Shown here piece after piece: positions 1 to 9,352 of a stretch of 38,352 nucleotides of DNA; the first letter of the stretch is position 1; each line of letters opens with the position of its first letter. This DNA comes from an uncultured Saprospiraceae bacterium. Its GTDB lineage: Bacteria > Bacteroidota > Bacteroidia > Chitinophagales > Saprospiraceae. The notes under the pieces were generated by a model. The model was not told where the DNA came from. It did not search any database and saw nothing but the letters and a program-made list of their open reading frames with translations. Made by a program: the position numbers and the translations under genes. Location: NCBI GenBank assembly GCA_938001865.1, contig CALLAW010000045.1, positions 1 through 38,352 on the forward strand. The letters run 5' to 3'.

Positions 1-193
1 GACTTGATTCTAAGAGTAAATAAAAAAAGATGAGGGTTGGACAATAAATACCAAAATACTTTAGAATACGCTTGCATTATTTTAAGCTGATTGCTCACCC
101 TTGGGTCGCGTGCATTGAGAGCTCTTATCGAGTAAGTAGAGCATAATTGGATGGGTAATGGTGGAGTATGATCGGGAGTATGCTATCATATCA

Positions 194-991
194 TCAAGCA
201 ATCGGACGATCTAACTCATCTGAGTATCTAGAGTAGACGAAGAGTGGATAATCATATCTGACTGGATCCTCTGGATCAAACTTGCGGAGGATATCGGTGA
301 TGACCTCTGCGACTGACCACTTGACTGGCTGTGCAGCTGTGAGTCGGAGTGAGACTGCTGTCTTCATGACATGGACGTCAACAGGTATGATGAGTTGGCT
401 CTGCGGTATTCGGGACCAGAGCCCCATATCACCTGATCTGTCATCCTTCCTTACCATCCACTTGAGGAAGAGATTGATCCGCTTGCAGGCAGAGTTGCGA
501 GCAGGGGTGGCGACATGCTTACGTGTACGCGTGGGGGCAAATGCATGGTAAAAAAACTGGTCATGGAAGTGTATCAGTGAAGCCTTCGCTTCAAAGGTCC
601 CATCAGGAAGGAGGAAGGCTGACTCTAGTGTCTCGTGCTCTTGATAGTAGCGATAGAAGTACTCGAGGAAGTACAAGGTATCTGTCTCATTAAATGTCCG
701 ATGCTTCCAATCTCTGAAGAGTTGCCGTTTGTCATCATCAAGGTTGACGATAAACTCATAGGGAGACTCCCCCATGATATCGAAGAGTGCATTAGACTTA
801 TTGATAATAGTCTTCCGCTGTCCCCATGCGAGCATGGCTACCCAAAAAGCGACAATCTCTTGATCTTGCAGTCGGGAATATCTTCGAGGGATCTGTACAG
901 GATCATCATCCAAAAAAGAAAATGTATGCTCCTGAGTATAGAGCTTATCTAGTATAGACTTGACATGCGTAAGGTGCTGACTGAGAGCCAT
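194..991 (-). CDS. DUF2400 / TIGR02757 family protein
   Basis: A 265-residue soluble protein that I recognise as the TIGR02757 (DUF2400) family, common in Bacteroidota and without an established function. The C-terminal half carries the family's recognisable segments: a KRINLFLKWMVR stretch (about 170-181), LIIPVDVHV (about 200-208) and FDPEDPVRYDYPLF (about 238-251). These resemble the helix-hairpin-helix/GPD DNA-glycosylase fold, where an Asp-x-His element follows a similar hydrophobic strand, so a DNA-base-repair-like fold is a reasonable inference but not shown. The ATG at 991 gives the usual family length. It lies 66 bases downstream of infB on the same strand with no clear terminator between, so it may be the distal gene of the rimP-nusA-infB transcript. 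No signal peptide or membrane segment is visible. Confidence 0.85.
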   Translation of the reverse strand: MALSQHLTHVKSILDKLYTQEHTFSFLDDDPVQIPRRYSRLQDQEIVAFWVAMLAWGQRKTIINKSNALFDIMGESPYEFIVNLDDDKRQLFRDWKHRTFNETDTLYFLEYFYRYYQEHETLESAFLLPDGTFEAKASLIHFHDQFFYHAFAPTRTRKHVATPARNSACKRINLFLKWMVRKDDRSGDMGLWSRIPQSQLIIPVDVHVMKTAVSLRLTAAQPVKWSVAEVITDILRKFDPEDPVRYDYPLFVYSRYSDELDRPIA

Positions 992-1057
992 AATCGTCTG
1001 ATCTAGTACTTGAGATAGTGATCAATGCTTGACATCCATTTACATCAGTACCTAGTC

Positions 1058-3910
1058 CTAAGCGATCGTCTGCTTAGTCTCTACGATCTCATAACCTTCG
1101 ATGAAGTCACCGACTTTGATATCATTATAGTTTTTGATTGTCAATCCACATTCCATGCCATTTCTGACTTCCTTGACATCATCTTTGTATCTCTTGAGAG
1201 AGGTCAACTCTCCTACTACGCCTTCCTTAGTTGGATAGACTACGATACCATCTCTAATCAATCTGATCTTAGTATTACGTGTCAGCTTACCATCTTGTAC
1301 GTAACATCCGGCGATTGTTCCGATTTTAGAGATTTTGTATGTCTCTCTGACTTCGACTTGGCAGACTGCTTTCTCTTCTTTGATCGTATCAAGCATTCCT
1401 TCGATGGCAAGCTTGATTTCTTCGATAGCTTCGTAGATGATGGAGTAAGTCTTGATCTGCACCCCTTCTTTCTCAGAGAGTTGACGGGCACTGAGAGACG
1501 GTCTCACCTGGAATCCAACGATGATAGCATCTGATGCCGATGCTAAGAGTACATCTGATTCGATGATCTGTCCTACGGCCTTATGGATGACATTAACTTG
1601 TACTGTCTCTTGACTCAGTTTGATGAGTGAATCTGATAATGCTTCGATAGATCCATCCACATCACCTTTGACGATGAGGTTGAGCTCTTTGAAGGTACCC
1701 AATGCGAGACGTCTTCCGATCTCATCGAGGCTAATACGCTTATTAGCTCTATTGGATTGTTCTCTTTCTATACGTTCTCTTCGGAGTGCCGTAGCTTTTG
1801 CTTCTTGTTCACTCTCGAAGACTTTGAGTTTTTCTCCTGCTTGCGGAGCACCATTGATCCCTAAGATGAGTACTGGAGTCGCTGGCCCTGCTACCTTGAT
1901 CTTCTGGCCTCTGTCATTGAACATTGCCTTGACTTTACCTGAGTGGGATCCTGCTGAGATTGCATCCCCTATCTCTAGAGTACCATTCTCTATCAGGACC
2001 TTAGTCACGTATCCTCTTCCTTTATCGAGGGATGCCTCTAGTACTGCACCTACTGCACTTCTCTTCGGATTAGCCTTCAGATCTAGCACCTCTGACTCGA
2101 GTAATATCTTCTCTAAGAGTTCTGGGATATTAGTACCTGCCTTAGCTGAGATATCTTGTGATTGGTACTTACCACCCCACTCTTCTACGAGGAGGTTCAT
2201 CTCTGAGAGTTCTTGTTTGATTCGGTCAGGATTAGCGCCGTCTTTATCTATCTTATTGATGGCAAAGATCATCGGTACACCAGCTGCTTGAGCATGGCTG
2301 ATGGCTTCCTTAGTCTGTGGCATGATCCGATCATCGGCTGCTACTATGATTACTACGACATCAGTCACCTTAGCACCTCTGGCTCTCATGGCTGTAAATG
2401 CCTCGTGACCAGGAGTATCTAGGAATGTAATTTTTTTGTTTGCATCACCTACTGTGACTTCGTATGCACCGATATGCTGTGTGATACCACCTGCCTCACC
2501 GGAGGCGACCTTAGCACTTCTGATATAATCGAGGAGTGAGGTCTTACCGTGATCGACATGTCCCATGACTGTGACTATTGGAGCTCTCTCTACGAGATCA
2601 GCTGGATCGTCGATGATTTCCTCTTCTTGTATCTCTTCTGACTCTGCATCGATGAATTCTACTTCCAATTCAAATTCGCCAGCTACGAGTTCGATGATTT
2701 CGGCATCTAATCGCTGGTTGATAGATACGATTACACCGAGTGTCATACACTTAGTGATCACCTCTGAGACAGAGACATTCATGATACTTGCCAGTTCAGA
2801 GACTGAGATAAACTCAGTTACTTTGATTACGCTAGTATCAAGTGTTTCTTCTCTGAGTTCTTGTTTTTCTCTTTTTTGCTCTCTAGAATCTCTTCTTATC
2901 TTTTGTCTCTTCTTCTTTCCTCCACCGCCAGAGATTCTAGCCATTGTGGCTTTGATTTTCTCTTCGATCTCTTTCTGCGATACGACAGTTACTTCGTCGC
3001 TTTTCTTTTTGCCTTTTTGCGGTTGATTTCTATTTCCACTTCTGAAGTTACCTGTATTGACCTTTTTACGGGTTCTTTTCCGTTTTCCTCTTTCTTCGTT
3101 TGTTTTCGGATCAGGCTTTTTCTCTTTGAGTTTATTGGGATCGATCTTCCCCATGATCTTGAGTCCCTTCAGCGTAGGTGCATTGACTTTGATCAGAGAG
3201 TTAGCATCTGGTTTTTCTCCTTTGGGTTTTGCTGGAGTGGATGTTGACTCTGAGGGTTCTAAGTCGGTATCTGTCTGAGCTGAGACTTGCGGAGCTGGCT
3301 CTTGAGTAGGTGGAGCTGCTGCTGGCTTATTTTTGTCGTCTTTTCGCTTTTGCTTTTCAGCCTTAGCGTTTTCTTTTGCCTTTTGTTTCCTTTCGTTTTC
3401 CTTTTTCTTTTGGCCGTCAAGATCTATAGTCCCTAACACTTTGAGGCCTGCTTCATTGTCTGTAGCTGATGACTGTTGCGTCTCTTGATCAGCAGGAGTT
3501 TCGGGTTCAGGAGGTGTTGGTTGTTCGATTTCAGGGACGGGTATTGGTTCTATCACTGTCTCTTCTTTCGTCTCCTCTTCTGCGATTATCTCTTCTGAAG
3601 GCTCTACGATCTCCTCGACCACTGGCTCAGGCTTAGGTACTGGTGGAGGTGGTGGAGCTATATTACTAAAATCTGGCAACGTCAATTCACCTGGTTTAGG
3701 CGGGATACGTGTCCCTATGACGATTTGGTCGGCCTTCTCTTTGATAGATTTGGACAGACTATACTTCTCTAAGAGAGCATTATGCATCTCATTAGTGATC
3801 TTAGCCGTAGGTTTACTCTCTACTTCGAATCCTTTCTCTGCGAGATATTCGACGATGGTAGCGATACCTACATTTAATTCTCTTGCTATTTTAGCTAGAC
3901 GTTGGGCCAT
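1058..3910 (-). CDS. infB: translation initiation factor IF-2
   Basis: IF-2 is the GTPase that brings initiator fMet-tRNA to the 30S subunit and promotes 50S joining. The 950-residue protein has an IF2_N-type start (about 1-50), a long low-complexity region (about 70-350) alternating Pro/Glu-rich and Lys/Arg-rich stretches, a second small N-domain (about 360-420), then the G domain: GHVDHGKT at about 450-457 (P-loop), DTPGH at about 498-502 and NKID at about 552-555. Domains II, III and the C-terminal initiator-tRNA-binding domain follow to the end. The length is normal for Bacteroidota, which have long N-terminal extensions. It follows nusA by 66 bases, and the spacer contains an inverted repeat (3936-3963). 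The order rimP-nusA-infB is the conserved bacterial cluster. Confidence 0.98.
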   Translation of the reverse strand: MAQRLAKIARELNVGIATIVEYLAEKGFEVESKPTAKITNEMHNALLEKYSLSKSIKEKADQIVIGTRIPPKPGELTLPDFSNIAPPPPPVPKPEPVVEEIVEPSEEIIAEEETKEETVIEPIPVPEIEQPTPPEPETPADQETQQSSATDNEAGLKVLGTIDLDGQKKKENERKQKAKENAKAEKQKRKDDKNKPAAAPPTQEPAPQVSAQTDTDLEPSESTSTPAKPKGEKPDANSLIKVNAPTLKGLKIMGKIDPNKLKEKKPDPKTNEERGKRKRTRKKVNTGNFRSGNRNQPQKGKKKSDEVTVVSQKEIEEKIKATMARISGGGGKKKRQKIRRDSREQKREKQELREETLDTSVIKVTEFISVSELASIMNVSVSEVITKCMTLGVIVSINQRLDAEIIELVAGEFELEVEFIDAESEEIQEEEIIDDPADLVERAPIVTVMGHVDHGKTSLLDYIRSAKVASGEAGGITQHIGAYEVTVGDANKKITFLDTPGHEAFTAMRARGAKVTDVVVIIVAADDRIMPQTKEAISHAQAAGVPMIFAINKIDKDGANPDRIKQELSEMNLLVEEWGGKYQSQDISAKAGTNIPELLEKILLESEVLDLKANPKRSAVGAVLEASLDKGRGYVTKVLIENGTLEIGDAISAGSHSGKVKAMFNDRGQKIKVAGPATPVLILGINGAPQAGEKLKVFESEQEAKATALRRERIEREQSNRANKRISLDEIGRRLALGTFKELNLIVKGDVDGSIEALSDSLIKLSQETVQVNVIHKAVGQIIESDVLLASASDAIIVGFQVRPSLSARQLSEKEGVQIKTYSIIYEAIEEIKLAIEGMLDTIKEEKAVCQVEVRETYKISKIGTIAGCYVQDGKLTRNTKIRLIRDGIVVYPTKEGVVGELTSLKRYKDDVKEVRNGMECGLTIKNYNDIKVGDFIEGYEIVETKQTIA

Positions 3911-3935
3911 TCAGTTATTTAATATTACCAATATA

Positions 3936-3963
3936 GTGGATTTCTAATTCTCATTGAATCCAC
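3936..3963 (-). repeat. Inverted repeat in the nusA-infB spacer
   Basis: Perfect 7-base arms, GTGGATT at 3936-3942 and AATCCAC at 3957-3963, flank a 14-base loop between the nusA stop and the infB start. There is no T-run after it on the minus strand, so it does not look like a terminator. A processing site or weak translational control hairpin is possible, but a 7-base repeat could also be chance. Confidence 0.35.
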
Positions 3964-3976
3964 AACTTACGATTAT

Positions 3977-5218
3977 TTAATTTTCTTCAAACTCAGAAGC
4001 GAGTATTTTCAATACTTCTGATACTGTTTCTTCTTCTAGGTCAGTCCTTCTGATCAGCTCTGGGATACTCAGCTCGAGTACACTCTTGGCTGTATCGCAT
4101 CCGATTCCTTTGAGTTGTTCGAGGATCCATCCTTCGATTTCATCTGCAAACTCGTCAAGATCTACATCTTCAAATTCTGTCTCATCATCTGTATCTCTGT
4201 ACACATCTATCTCGTAGCCAGTCAACTTACTTGCCAGCTTGATATTAGATCCTCCTCTACCGATGGCGAGTGAGACCTGATCAGGTTGGAGAAATACTGC
4301 TGCGGTCATCTTCTCATCATCGAGTTTGATACTTGACACTTTGGCTGGTGTCAGTGATCTCTGGATATAGAGAGAGACATTCTTTGTATAATTAACGATG
4401 TCAATATTTTCATTTTTGAGTTCTCTTACGATACCGTGGATACGTGAACCCTTCATCCCTACGCAGGCTCCCACTGGATCGATCCTATCATCATAAGATT
4501 CTACTGCTACCTTTGCTCTATCTCCAGGGATCCTTACTATCTGCTTGATCGTGATCAGTCCATCTTCGATCTCTGGCACTTCTTGTTCCATGAGTTTTTC
4601 GAGGAATCGTTCATCAGTTCTCGACATAATAACTACTGGGTTATTATTCTTCATCTCTACCTTCTTGATTACCCCTTTGACCATATCTCCCTTACGGAAA
4701 AAGTCACCACGGATTGCTTCGTTTCTCGGCAGTAATATCTCGTTGTCAGTGGCATCATCTACGATCAGGAACTCACGTTTGAGTATTTGATGAACTTCTC
4801 CAAGTACCATCTCACCTACCCTAGATGAATATCTTTTGTAGATTTCGTCCTTGGCAAGTTCCATGACTTTGGAGATGAGAGTCTGTCTTGCTGCCTGTAC
4901 TGATCTTCTTCCGAAGTCTTCTAACTCTAGCTGCTCGTAACACTCCTCACCTACCTCGTAGTCTTCGTCGAATGCGAGTGCCTCTGAGATAGAGATTTGA
5001 GAGAGTTCATCTGTCACTTCTCCGTCACTGACGATATCTCTGATTCTCCACATTTCCAAGTCACCAGTCTGATCATTCACGATGACATCAAAGTTTTCGT
5101 CCGAACCAAATTTCTTACGAATAAGAGAGTTGAATACGTCCTCTAAGACCCTTACCATTGTGGGTCTATCTATGTTCTTTCCTGCTTTAAATTCCGAAAA
5201 TGAGTCTACTAAATTCAT
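3977..5218 (-). CDS. nusA: transcription termination/antitermination factor NusA
   Basis: NusA binds RNA polymerase near the RNA exit channel and modulates pausing, hairpin-dependent termination and antitermination. The 413-residue protein has the N-terminal RNAP-binding domain (about 1-125), an S1 domain (about 135-200), and two KH domains marked by a GACVGMKGSRI motif near 255-265 and AIGRGGSNIKLA near 320-331. A short acidic linker and a C-terminal region of helix-hairpin-helix character (about 365-413) follow. The length is typical of Bacteroidota NusA, shorter than the E. coli protein, which has two acidic repeats. It sits 25 bases after rimP and 66 bases before infB. The cluster's leader has a terminator-like hairpin, the kind of element NusA itself acts on. 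Confidence 0.98.
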   Translation of the reverse strand: MNLVDSFSEFKAGKNIDRPTMVRVLEDVFNSLIRKKFGSDENFDVIVNDQTGDLEMWRIRDIVSDGEVTDELSQISISEALAFDEDYEVGEECYEQLELEDFGRRSVQAARQTLISKVMELAKDEIYKRYSSRVGEMVLGEVHQILKREFLIVDDATDNEILLPRNEAIRGDFFRKGDMVKGVIKKVEMKNNNPVVIMSRTDERFLEKLMEQEVPEIEDGLITIKQIVRIPGDRAKVAVESYDDRIDPVGACVGMKGSRIHGIVRELKNENIDIVNYTKNVSLYIQRSLTPAKVSSIKLDDEKMTAAVFLQPDQVSLAIGRGGSNIKLASKLTGYEIDVYRDTDDETEFEDVDLDEFADEIEGWILEQLKGIGCDTAKSVLELSIPELIRRTDLEEETVSEVLKILASEFEEN

Positions 5219-5243
5219 ACTTAGACGAGTTGTATAGTTGTCA

Positions 5244-5699
5244 TTATTTAAAACTTATTTCAATTTTTACTTGCTCTATATTGGCAATGTCCAATTGGAC
5301 TTCTTTTTTATTCTTAGATTCTAGATAAAGCTTACCGTCTGCGATATTGGTCATTTTACCTTCTGAGGTATTACCCGAGACTTCTTTGACTTTGATCTTA
5401 CGACCGATATGTTTTTTGAACTGTCTTGGATCTGTAAGCGGTCTATCTGCACCAGGAGAGGATACTTCGAGTTTGTATTTTTCTCCTAACCAGAGATTTT
5501 CATCTAAATGTGACTCTAGGTGTCTACTCAATCTCCTACAGATAAGAAAGCTGACAGGTTCATAACCATCGATATAAAACCTAACGACTTTGTCTGCCGA
5601 AAAATCATTGCTTACGATGAAGTAATCGCCAGCATATTCTTCATTAAGAAATGCTTCTGCTAGCGCAATGATCTTTCCTTCTATTGTTTGATTTTTCAT
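5244..5699 (-). CDS. rimP: ribosome maturation factor RimP
   Basis: RimP (YhbC, DUF150) assists late maturation of the 30S subunit. The 151-residue protein has the N-terminal alpha/beta domain, the conserved CRRLSRHLE-type helix (about 53-61), the family signature LEVSSPGADRPLTDPRQF (about 77-94) that precedes the second domain, and a small C-terminal SH3-like barrel. Length and order fit the family, and starting at the ATG at 5699 gives a complete N-domain. The start is unusual in context: only two bases separate it from a seven-T run that ends a terminator-like hairpin, and no Shine-Dalgarno-like sequence is visible. It is the first gene of the rimP-nusA-infB cluster, with a promoter-like TATATTTG 44 bases upstream. 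Confidence 0.95.
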   Translation of the reverse strand: MKNQTIEGKIIALAEAFLNEEYAGDYFIVSNDFSADKVVRFYIDGYEPVSFLICRRLSRHLESHLDENLWLGEKYKLEVSSPGADRPLTDPRQFKKHIGRKIKVKEVSGNTSEGKMTNIADGKLYLESKNKKEVQLDIANIEQVKIEISFK

Positions 5700-5701
5700 A
5701 T

Positions 5702-5731
5702 AAAAAAAGGGGACAATTAATGTCCCCCTTT
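5702..5731 (-). terminator. Terminator-like hairpin between nqrF and rimP
   Basis: On the minus strand a 7-bp stem, arms at 5721-5727 and 5709-5715 with a 5-base loop, is followed by seven consecutive T (5708-5702). It is a good rho-independent terminator for the nqr operon about 80 bases after the nqrF stop. It also lies between the rimP promoter-like box (5744-5751) and the rimP ATG (5699), so transcripts from that promoter must pass through it. Confidence 0.75.
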
Positions 5732-5742
5732 GAAAACTTATT

Positions 5743-5761
5743 GCAAATATACAGTATTTGC
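5743..5761 (-). promoter_or_regulatory. rimP promoter -7 box inside a perfect dyad
   Basis: TATATTTG on the minus strand (5751-5744) matches the Bacteroidota -7 consensus TAnnTTTG exactly, 44 bases upstream of the rimP ATG. The box sits in a perfect inverted repeat: 7-base arms GCAAATA (5743-5749) and TATTTGC (5755-5761) around a 5-base spacer, a shape suited to a dimeric repressor. No clear -33 TTG is present at the usual distance. Confidence 0.6.
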
Positions 5762-5807
5762 TTGAATTTATTGTGTTTACTGTCTAAGTTAATTGACAGC
5801 TCTCTGA

Positions 5808-7127
5808 TTACCCTCCAAAATCATCAAATGCGACGTTTTCTTCTGGTATTCCCCAGTCGTCGGCCATTTTGATTACACATTGGTTCATGATCGGTGGTCC
5901 ACAGAAGTAGAGTTCTACTTCTTCGGGTGCCTCGTGCTTAGAGAGGTACTCATCGATAACGACTTGGTGTACATATCCTTTGAATCCGTCTCCATTAGGA
6001 TCATCGAGATTTTCTTTCAGTGTCCAGTTATCCTCTGGTAGTGGATTGTCTAGTGCTACTGCAAATCTAAAATTAGGGAACATCTTTTCGATTTCTCTAA
6101 ATTCTTCGATATAGAAGAGCTCTTGCTTAGTCCTACCTCCATAGAAGAATGTCACCTTACGACCTGTCTTCAACGTGTGAAAGAGGTGGTAGAGATGAGA
6201 TCTCATGGGTGCCATCCCTGCTCCTCCACCTACGTACAACATCTCTGCTTCTGTTGGTTTGATAAAGAACTCTCCATAAGGACCAGAGATCGTGACTTTG
6301 TCTCCTGGCTTCCTTGCAAAGACGTATGATGAGCATATCCCTGGATTGACATCCATCCATCCACCTTTGGCTCTGTCAAATGGTGGAGTTGCGATCCTTA
6401 TCGTCAGTGAGACGATATTCCCTTCGGCTGGGTGATTGGACATCGAGTATGCTCTGAATATCTCTTCATCATTTACCATCTTGAGGTCCCACAATTTGAA
6501 TTGATCCCAATCCTTCTGGAACTTGTCCGGTGAATCATGATACTTAGGGTGTGCTGTAATGTCTATGTCCTTGCTATAGTCTACGACAGTAGGTGGTACA
6601 TCGACTTGGATATATCCTCCAGCTTCAAAGTCTAGGTGCTCGCCTTCTGGCAACTTCACGATAAATTCTTTGATGAATGTCGCTACGTTATAGTTAGAGA
6701 CCACTTCACACTCCCACTTTTTAATTCCAAATATTTCCTCTGGGATTCTGATTTCCATGTCTTCTCTGACCTTGACTTGACATGCTAGTCTGAGTCCTGC
6801 CTCTGCTTCCTTCTTCGTCATATGATTCATCTCTGTAGGGAGTACTTCTCCTCCACCTGCGTCTACATGACACTCACACATGGCACAAGTACCACCACCT
6901 CCACAAGCTGAAGGTAAGAATACTGAACTATCACCCAACACTGACAATAAGGTTGCTCCTGGTTGTACCATCAATGGATTGTCTGTATCACCATTGACGA
7001 CTATCTTTACTTCTCCTTGTGGTAACAACTTCTTCCTAGCATAGAGGAGCATGACTGTCAGCATACTGATAATGAGGCAGAATACGATGACAGCATAGAG
7101 TATCGGTAAGAAATTTAATAGAAACAT
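5808..7127 (-). CDS. nqrF: Na+-translocating NADH:quinone reductase subunit F
   Basis: NqrF is the NADH-oxidising entry subunit of the sodium-pumping NADH:ubiquinone oxidoreductase. The 439-residue protein has one N-terminal membrane helix (about 5-30), then a plant-type [2Fe-2S] ferredoxin domain with cluster ligands Cys75, Cys81, Cys84 and Cys116. A ferredoxin-NADP reductase-like module follows, with the FAD-binding motif RAYSMSN near 245 and the NADH-binding GGGAGMAP near 310. The C-terminus ends in the family's Phe-Asp-Asp-Phe-Gly-Gly. Length is slightly above that of proteobacterial NqrF, as expected in Bacteroidota. It is the last gene of nqrABCDEF, 52 bases after nqrE, followed by a terminator. 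All key residues are present. Confidence 0.98.
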   Translation of the reverse strand: MFLLNFLPILYAVIVFCLIISMLTVMLLYARKKLLPQGEVKIVVNGDTDNPLMVQPGATLLSVLGDSSVFLPSACGGGGTCAMCECHVDAGGGEVLPTEMNHMTKKEAEAGLRLACQVKVREDMEIRIPEEIFGIKKWECEVVSNYNVATFIKEFIVKLPEGEHLDFEAGGYIQVDVPPTVVDYSKDIDITAHPKYHDSPDKFQKDWDQFKLWDLKMVNDEEIFRAYSMSNHPAEGNIVSLTIRIATPPFDRAKGGWMDVNPGICSSYVFARKPGDKVTISGPYGEFFIKPTEAEMLYVGGGAGMAPMRSHLYHLFHTLKTGRKVTFFYGGRTKQELFYIEEFREIEKMFPNFRFAVALDNPLPEDNWTLKENLDDPNGDGFKGYVHQVVIDEYLSKHEAPEEVELYFCGPPIMNQCVIKMADDWGIPEENVAFDDFGG

Positions 7128-7179
7128 AACTGTTATTTATTTGTCTGTGTCTTAATTATCTATAAAATGTTGGATTGGG

Positions 7180-7782
7180 CTAAAATGCTGCTGGGTCTAT
7201 ACCCATCAAACTCATAAATGCCATCCCCATCAATCCTGTCAATATAAATGCCATTCCTAATCCTCTCAGTCCTGGTGGTACTGCTGAGTACCTGATCTTC
7301 TCTCTGATCGCTGCGATGCCTATTATCGCTAGGAACCAGCCAAATCCTCCACCAAGTCCAAAGGCTACAGACTCTGCGAAGTTGTACTCCTTAGCTACCA
7401 TGAAGAGTGATCCACCCAAGATGGCACAGTTCACAGTAATCAGTGGCAAGAAGATACCAAGTGAGTTATAGAGTGCTGGTGAGGACTTCTCAATCACCAT
7501 CTCTACGAGCTGTACCATTGAGGCAATTACTGCTATAAACAAGATAAACCTCAGAAAGGTTAAGTCTGTTCCGAATATTCCAGTATCACTCAGGAGGTAA
7601 CTATTGATCACCCAGTTAATAGGCATCGTGATCCCGAGTACAAAGATGACTGCGAGCCCTAGACCAAATGCTGTCTTTACAGACTTAGAGACGGCTAGGT
7701 AAGAACACATCCCCAAGAAGTATGCAAGTGCAAGATTCTCAATGAATGCTGATTTGATAAATATATTGATAAGATCTCCCAT
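7180..7782 (-). CDS. nqrE: Na+-translocating NADH:quinone reductase subunit E
   Basis: NqrE is a six-helix integral membrane subunit, homologous to NqrD and RnfA, packed against it in inverted orientation. The 200 residues are almost entirely hydrophobic helices. Two cysteines sit where the intramembrane [2Fe-2S] cluster is bound between NqrD and NqrE: Cys26 in [10 protein letters not shown] and Cys119 in [10 protein letters not shown]. The cluster is known from Nqr structures; here I see only the residues. Length is that of the family. It follows nqrD after 91 AT-rich bases and precedes nqrF by 52 bases. Confidence 0.98.
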   Translation of the reverse strand: MGDLINIFIKSAFIENLALAYFLGMCSYLAVSKSVKTAFGLGLAVIFVLGITMPINWVINSYLLSDTGIFGTDLTFLRFILFIAVIASMVQLVEMVIEKSSPALYNSLGIFLPLITVNCAILGGSLFMVAKEYNFAESVAFGLGGGFGWFLAIIGIAAIREKIRYSAVPPGLRGLGMAFILTGLMGMAFMSLMGIDPAAF

Positions 7783-7873
7783 TGTTAATTGATCTAAATT
7801 GTCTTGTTAATTATCTATTATGTTATTTCTATTGGCTTACTTGCGTAGATGGTAGCACACATTTGGCTGCGAC

Positions 7874-8569
7874 CTATGATACATCTACAAGGCTCTTATT
7901 GACGATTCCTCTGTGGATCCAGATAAGTACTCCTATCACGAACATGGCCGAGGGGAAGAGTACCATCAAATTATTATTGGCATACCATCCAAACAACCAA
8001 CTCTCACTCGTATTGATCAAGTATCCTGCATCCGGACCGATGATACCGAATCCAAATACTGTCCCTTTGCCAAATAGCTCTCTAATAAATGCGACGAGAA
8101 GTAAGATGATTCCGTAGCCTAGACCATTACCAATACCATCTAGGAATGCTCTCCAAGGAGAATTGGCCATTGCGAATGCTTCGAGACGACCCATGATAAT
8201 ACAGTTAGTGATGATGAGTCCTATGAATACAGAAAGTTCCTTGAAGGTGTTGTAATCCAATGCTTTGAGTGCTAGCTCTACGACTGTCACGAGTGTAGCG
8301 ATGATGACGAGTTGGACGATCATCCTTACTTGCTTAGGTATAGAGTTTCTTAGCAATGAAGTCAAGACATTGGAAGCTGCAAGTACAAAGATTACAGCGA
8401 TAGACATCACGAGAGCCTTATTCATCAATGTCGTCACAGCGAGTGCTGAACAGATACCGAGGACTTGGACGGTGATAGGATTATTATCATTGAGTGGATC
8501 GATGAGAAGTTTTTTCTCATTCTTACCGAATAATGCCGATTTTTTTTCGGCTACTTTTACTTCTGACAT
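7874..8569 (-). CDS. nqrD: Na+-translocating NADH:quinone reductase subunit D
   Basis: NqrD is the partner membrane subunit of NqrE. At 231 residues it has a soluble N-terminal extension of about 30 residues followed by six hydrophobic helices. Cys40 (LGICSALAVT) and Cys123 (IITNCIIMGR) occupy the positions of the cluster ligands shared with NqrE. The motif after the second cysteine (GRLEAFAMAN) is strongly family-specific. The C-terminal tail is somewhat longer than in gamma-proteobacteria. It lies 36 bases after nqrC in the operon. Confidence 0.98.
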   Translation of the reverse strand: MSEVKVAEKKSALFGKNEKKLLIDPLNDNNPITVQVLGICSALAVTTLMNKALVMSIAVIFVLAASNVLTSLLRNSIPKQVRMIVQLVIIATLVTVVELALKALDYNTFKELSVFIGLIITNCIIMGRLEAFAMANSPWRAFLDGIGNGLGYGIILLLVAFIRELFGKGTVFGFGIIGPDAGYLINTSESWLFGWYANNNLMVLFPSAMFVIGVLIWIHRGIVNKSLVDVS

Positions 8570-8605
8570 GGTGTTCTCTCTTTGTGAAAAAAAATTGTGA
8601 GAATA

Positions 8606-9352
8606 TTATTTGTTTATTTTATCGAAGTATGGCTCATAATAAGCTATCCCTCTCTGCATCATCTCAGTGACGCCATCTGCTGTAATAGTAGCACCTGAGA
8701 TCCCATCTACCTCGTGGACTGGATCTTTTGCTCCTCCTTTACGGACATAGATAGACTTGTACTCGCCATCTGGTCTATAGATTTTCTTACCCACGAATTG
8801 CTCTTTGAACGCTTGGCTATCCTTAATCTCAGCTCCTAGACCTGGAGTCTCTGCCTTGTGATCAAATGCGACACCTGCTATTGTATTCATGTCATCCTCT
8901 AGGGCTACACACCCCCAGATCTCATCCCAGAGTCCCTTCCCTCTGACATTGAGTATGTAGAATTCATTACCCTTATCAGATTCGTAGATAAACAGGGGCA
9001 ATACTCTATCCTCTTCTGGTTTTTTCATCTCCTTGCCCATATCCACTGATTCTGCAAGTCCATCCTTGTAACCCATCTCCATCATTGTAGCTTCATCGAT
9101 GACTTTACCATCCATATTGAGGACTTTCTGAGTGACTTTTTCACTGAAGATTGCTCCGATCTCTTCATCACTGAGAGTCTTGAGATCTTTACCCAAGTGG
9201 CTTGCAATGGCAGAGAGTATTGCTGTCTTGTTATAGACTGCTTCGTTCTTATCGTGGATTGGCTTCAATCCTGTAGACATGAGTGAGAGTATGACTGCTA
9301 CGATAGCTGTCATTACTAACACAAACCTGATGATATAATTTGTACTATGCAC
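8606..9352 (-). CDS. nqrC: Na+-translocating NADH:quinone reductase subunit C
   Basis: NqrC carries a covalently bound FMN and passes electrons from the NqrD/E cluster towards NqrB. The 248-residue protein has one N-terminal membrane helix (about 7-27) and a periplasmic FMN-binding domain. The flavinylation motif D-x-x-S-G-A-T is present as DGISGAT, with Thr222 the predicted attachment residue. ApbE-type flavin transferase is required for this modification and is not encoded in the window. The start codon is a GTG at 9352 overlapping the end of nqrB by 8 bases, which implies translational coupling; the length and helix position fit this start. Confidence 0.97.
   Translation of the reverse strand: MHSTNYIIRFVLVMTAIVAVILSLMSTGLKPIHDKNEAVYNKTAILSAIASHLGKDLKTLSDEEIGAIFSEKVTQKVLNMDGKVIDEATMMEMGYKDGLAESVDMGKEMKKPEEDRVLPLFIYESDKGNEFYILNVRGKGLWDEIWGCVALEDDMNTIAGVAFDHKAETPGLGAEIKDSQAFKEQFVGKKIYRPDGEYKSIYVRKGGAKDPVHEVDGISGATITADGVTEMMQRGIAYYEPYFDKINK

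Noticed and set aside
1-193. Possible gene or RNA at the left edge
   Set aside because: I found no open frame with recognisable product, no tRNA-like T-loop and no terminator with a T-run; the stretch is too short to interpret.
1025-1534. Open plus-strand frame of 169 codons
   Set aside because: It lies fully antisense to the C-terminal domains of infB, whose conservation is unmistakable; the translated sequence looks like a reverse-complement shadow.
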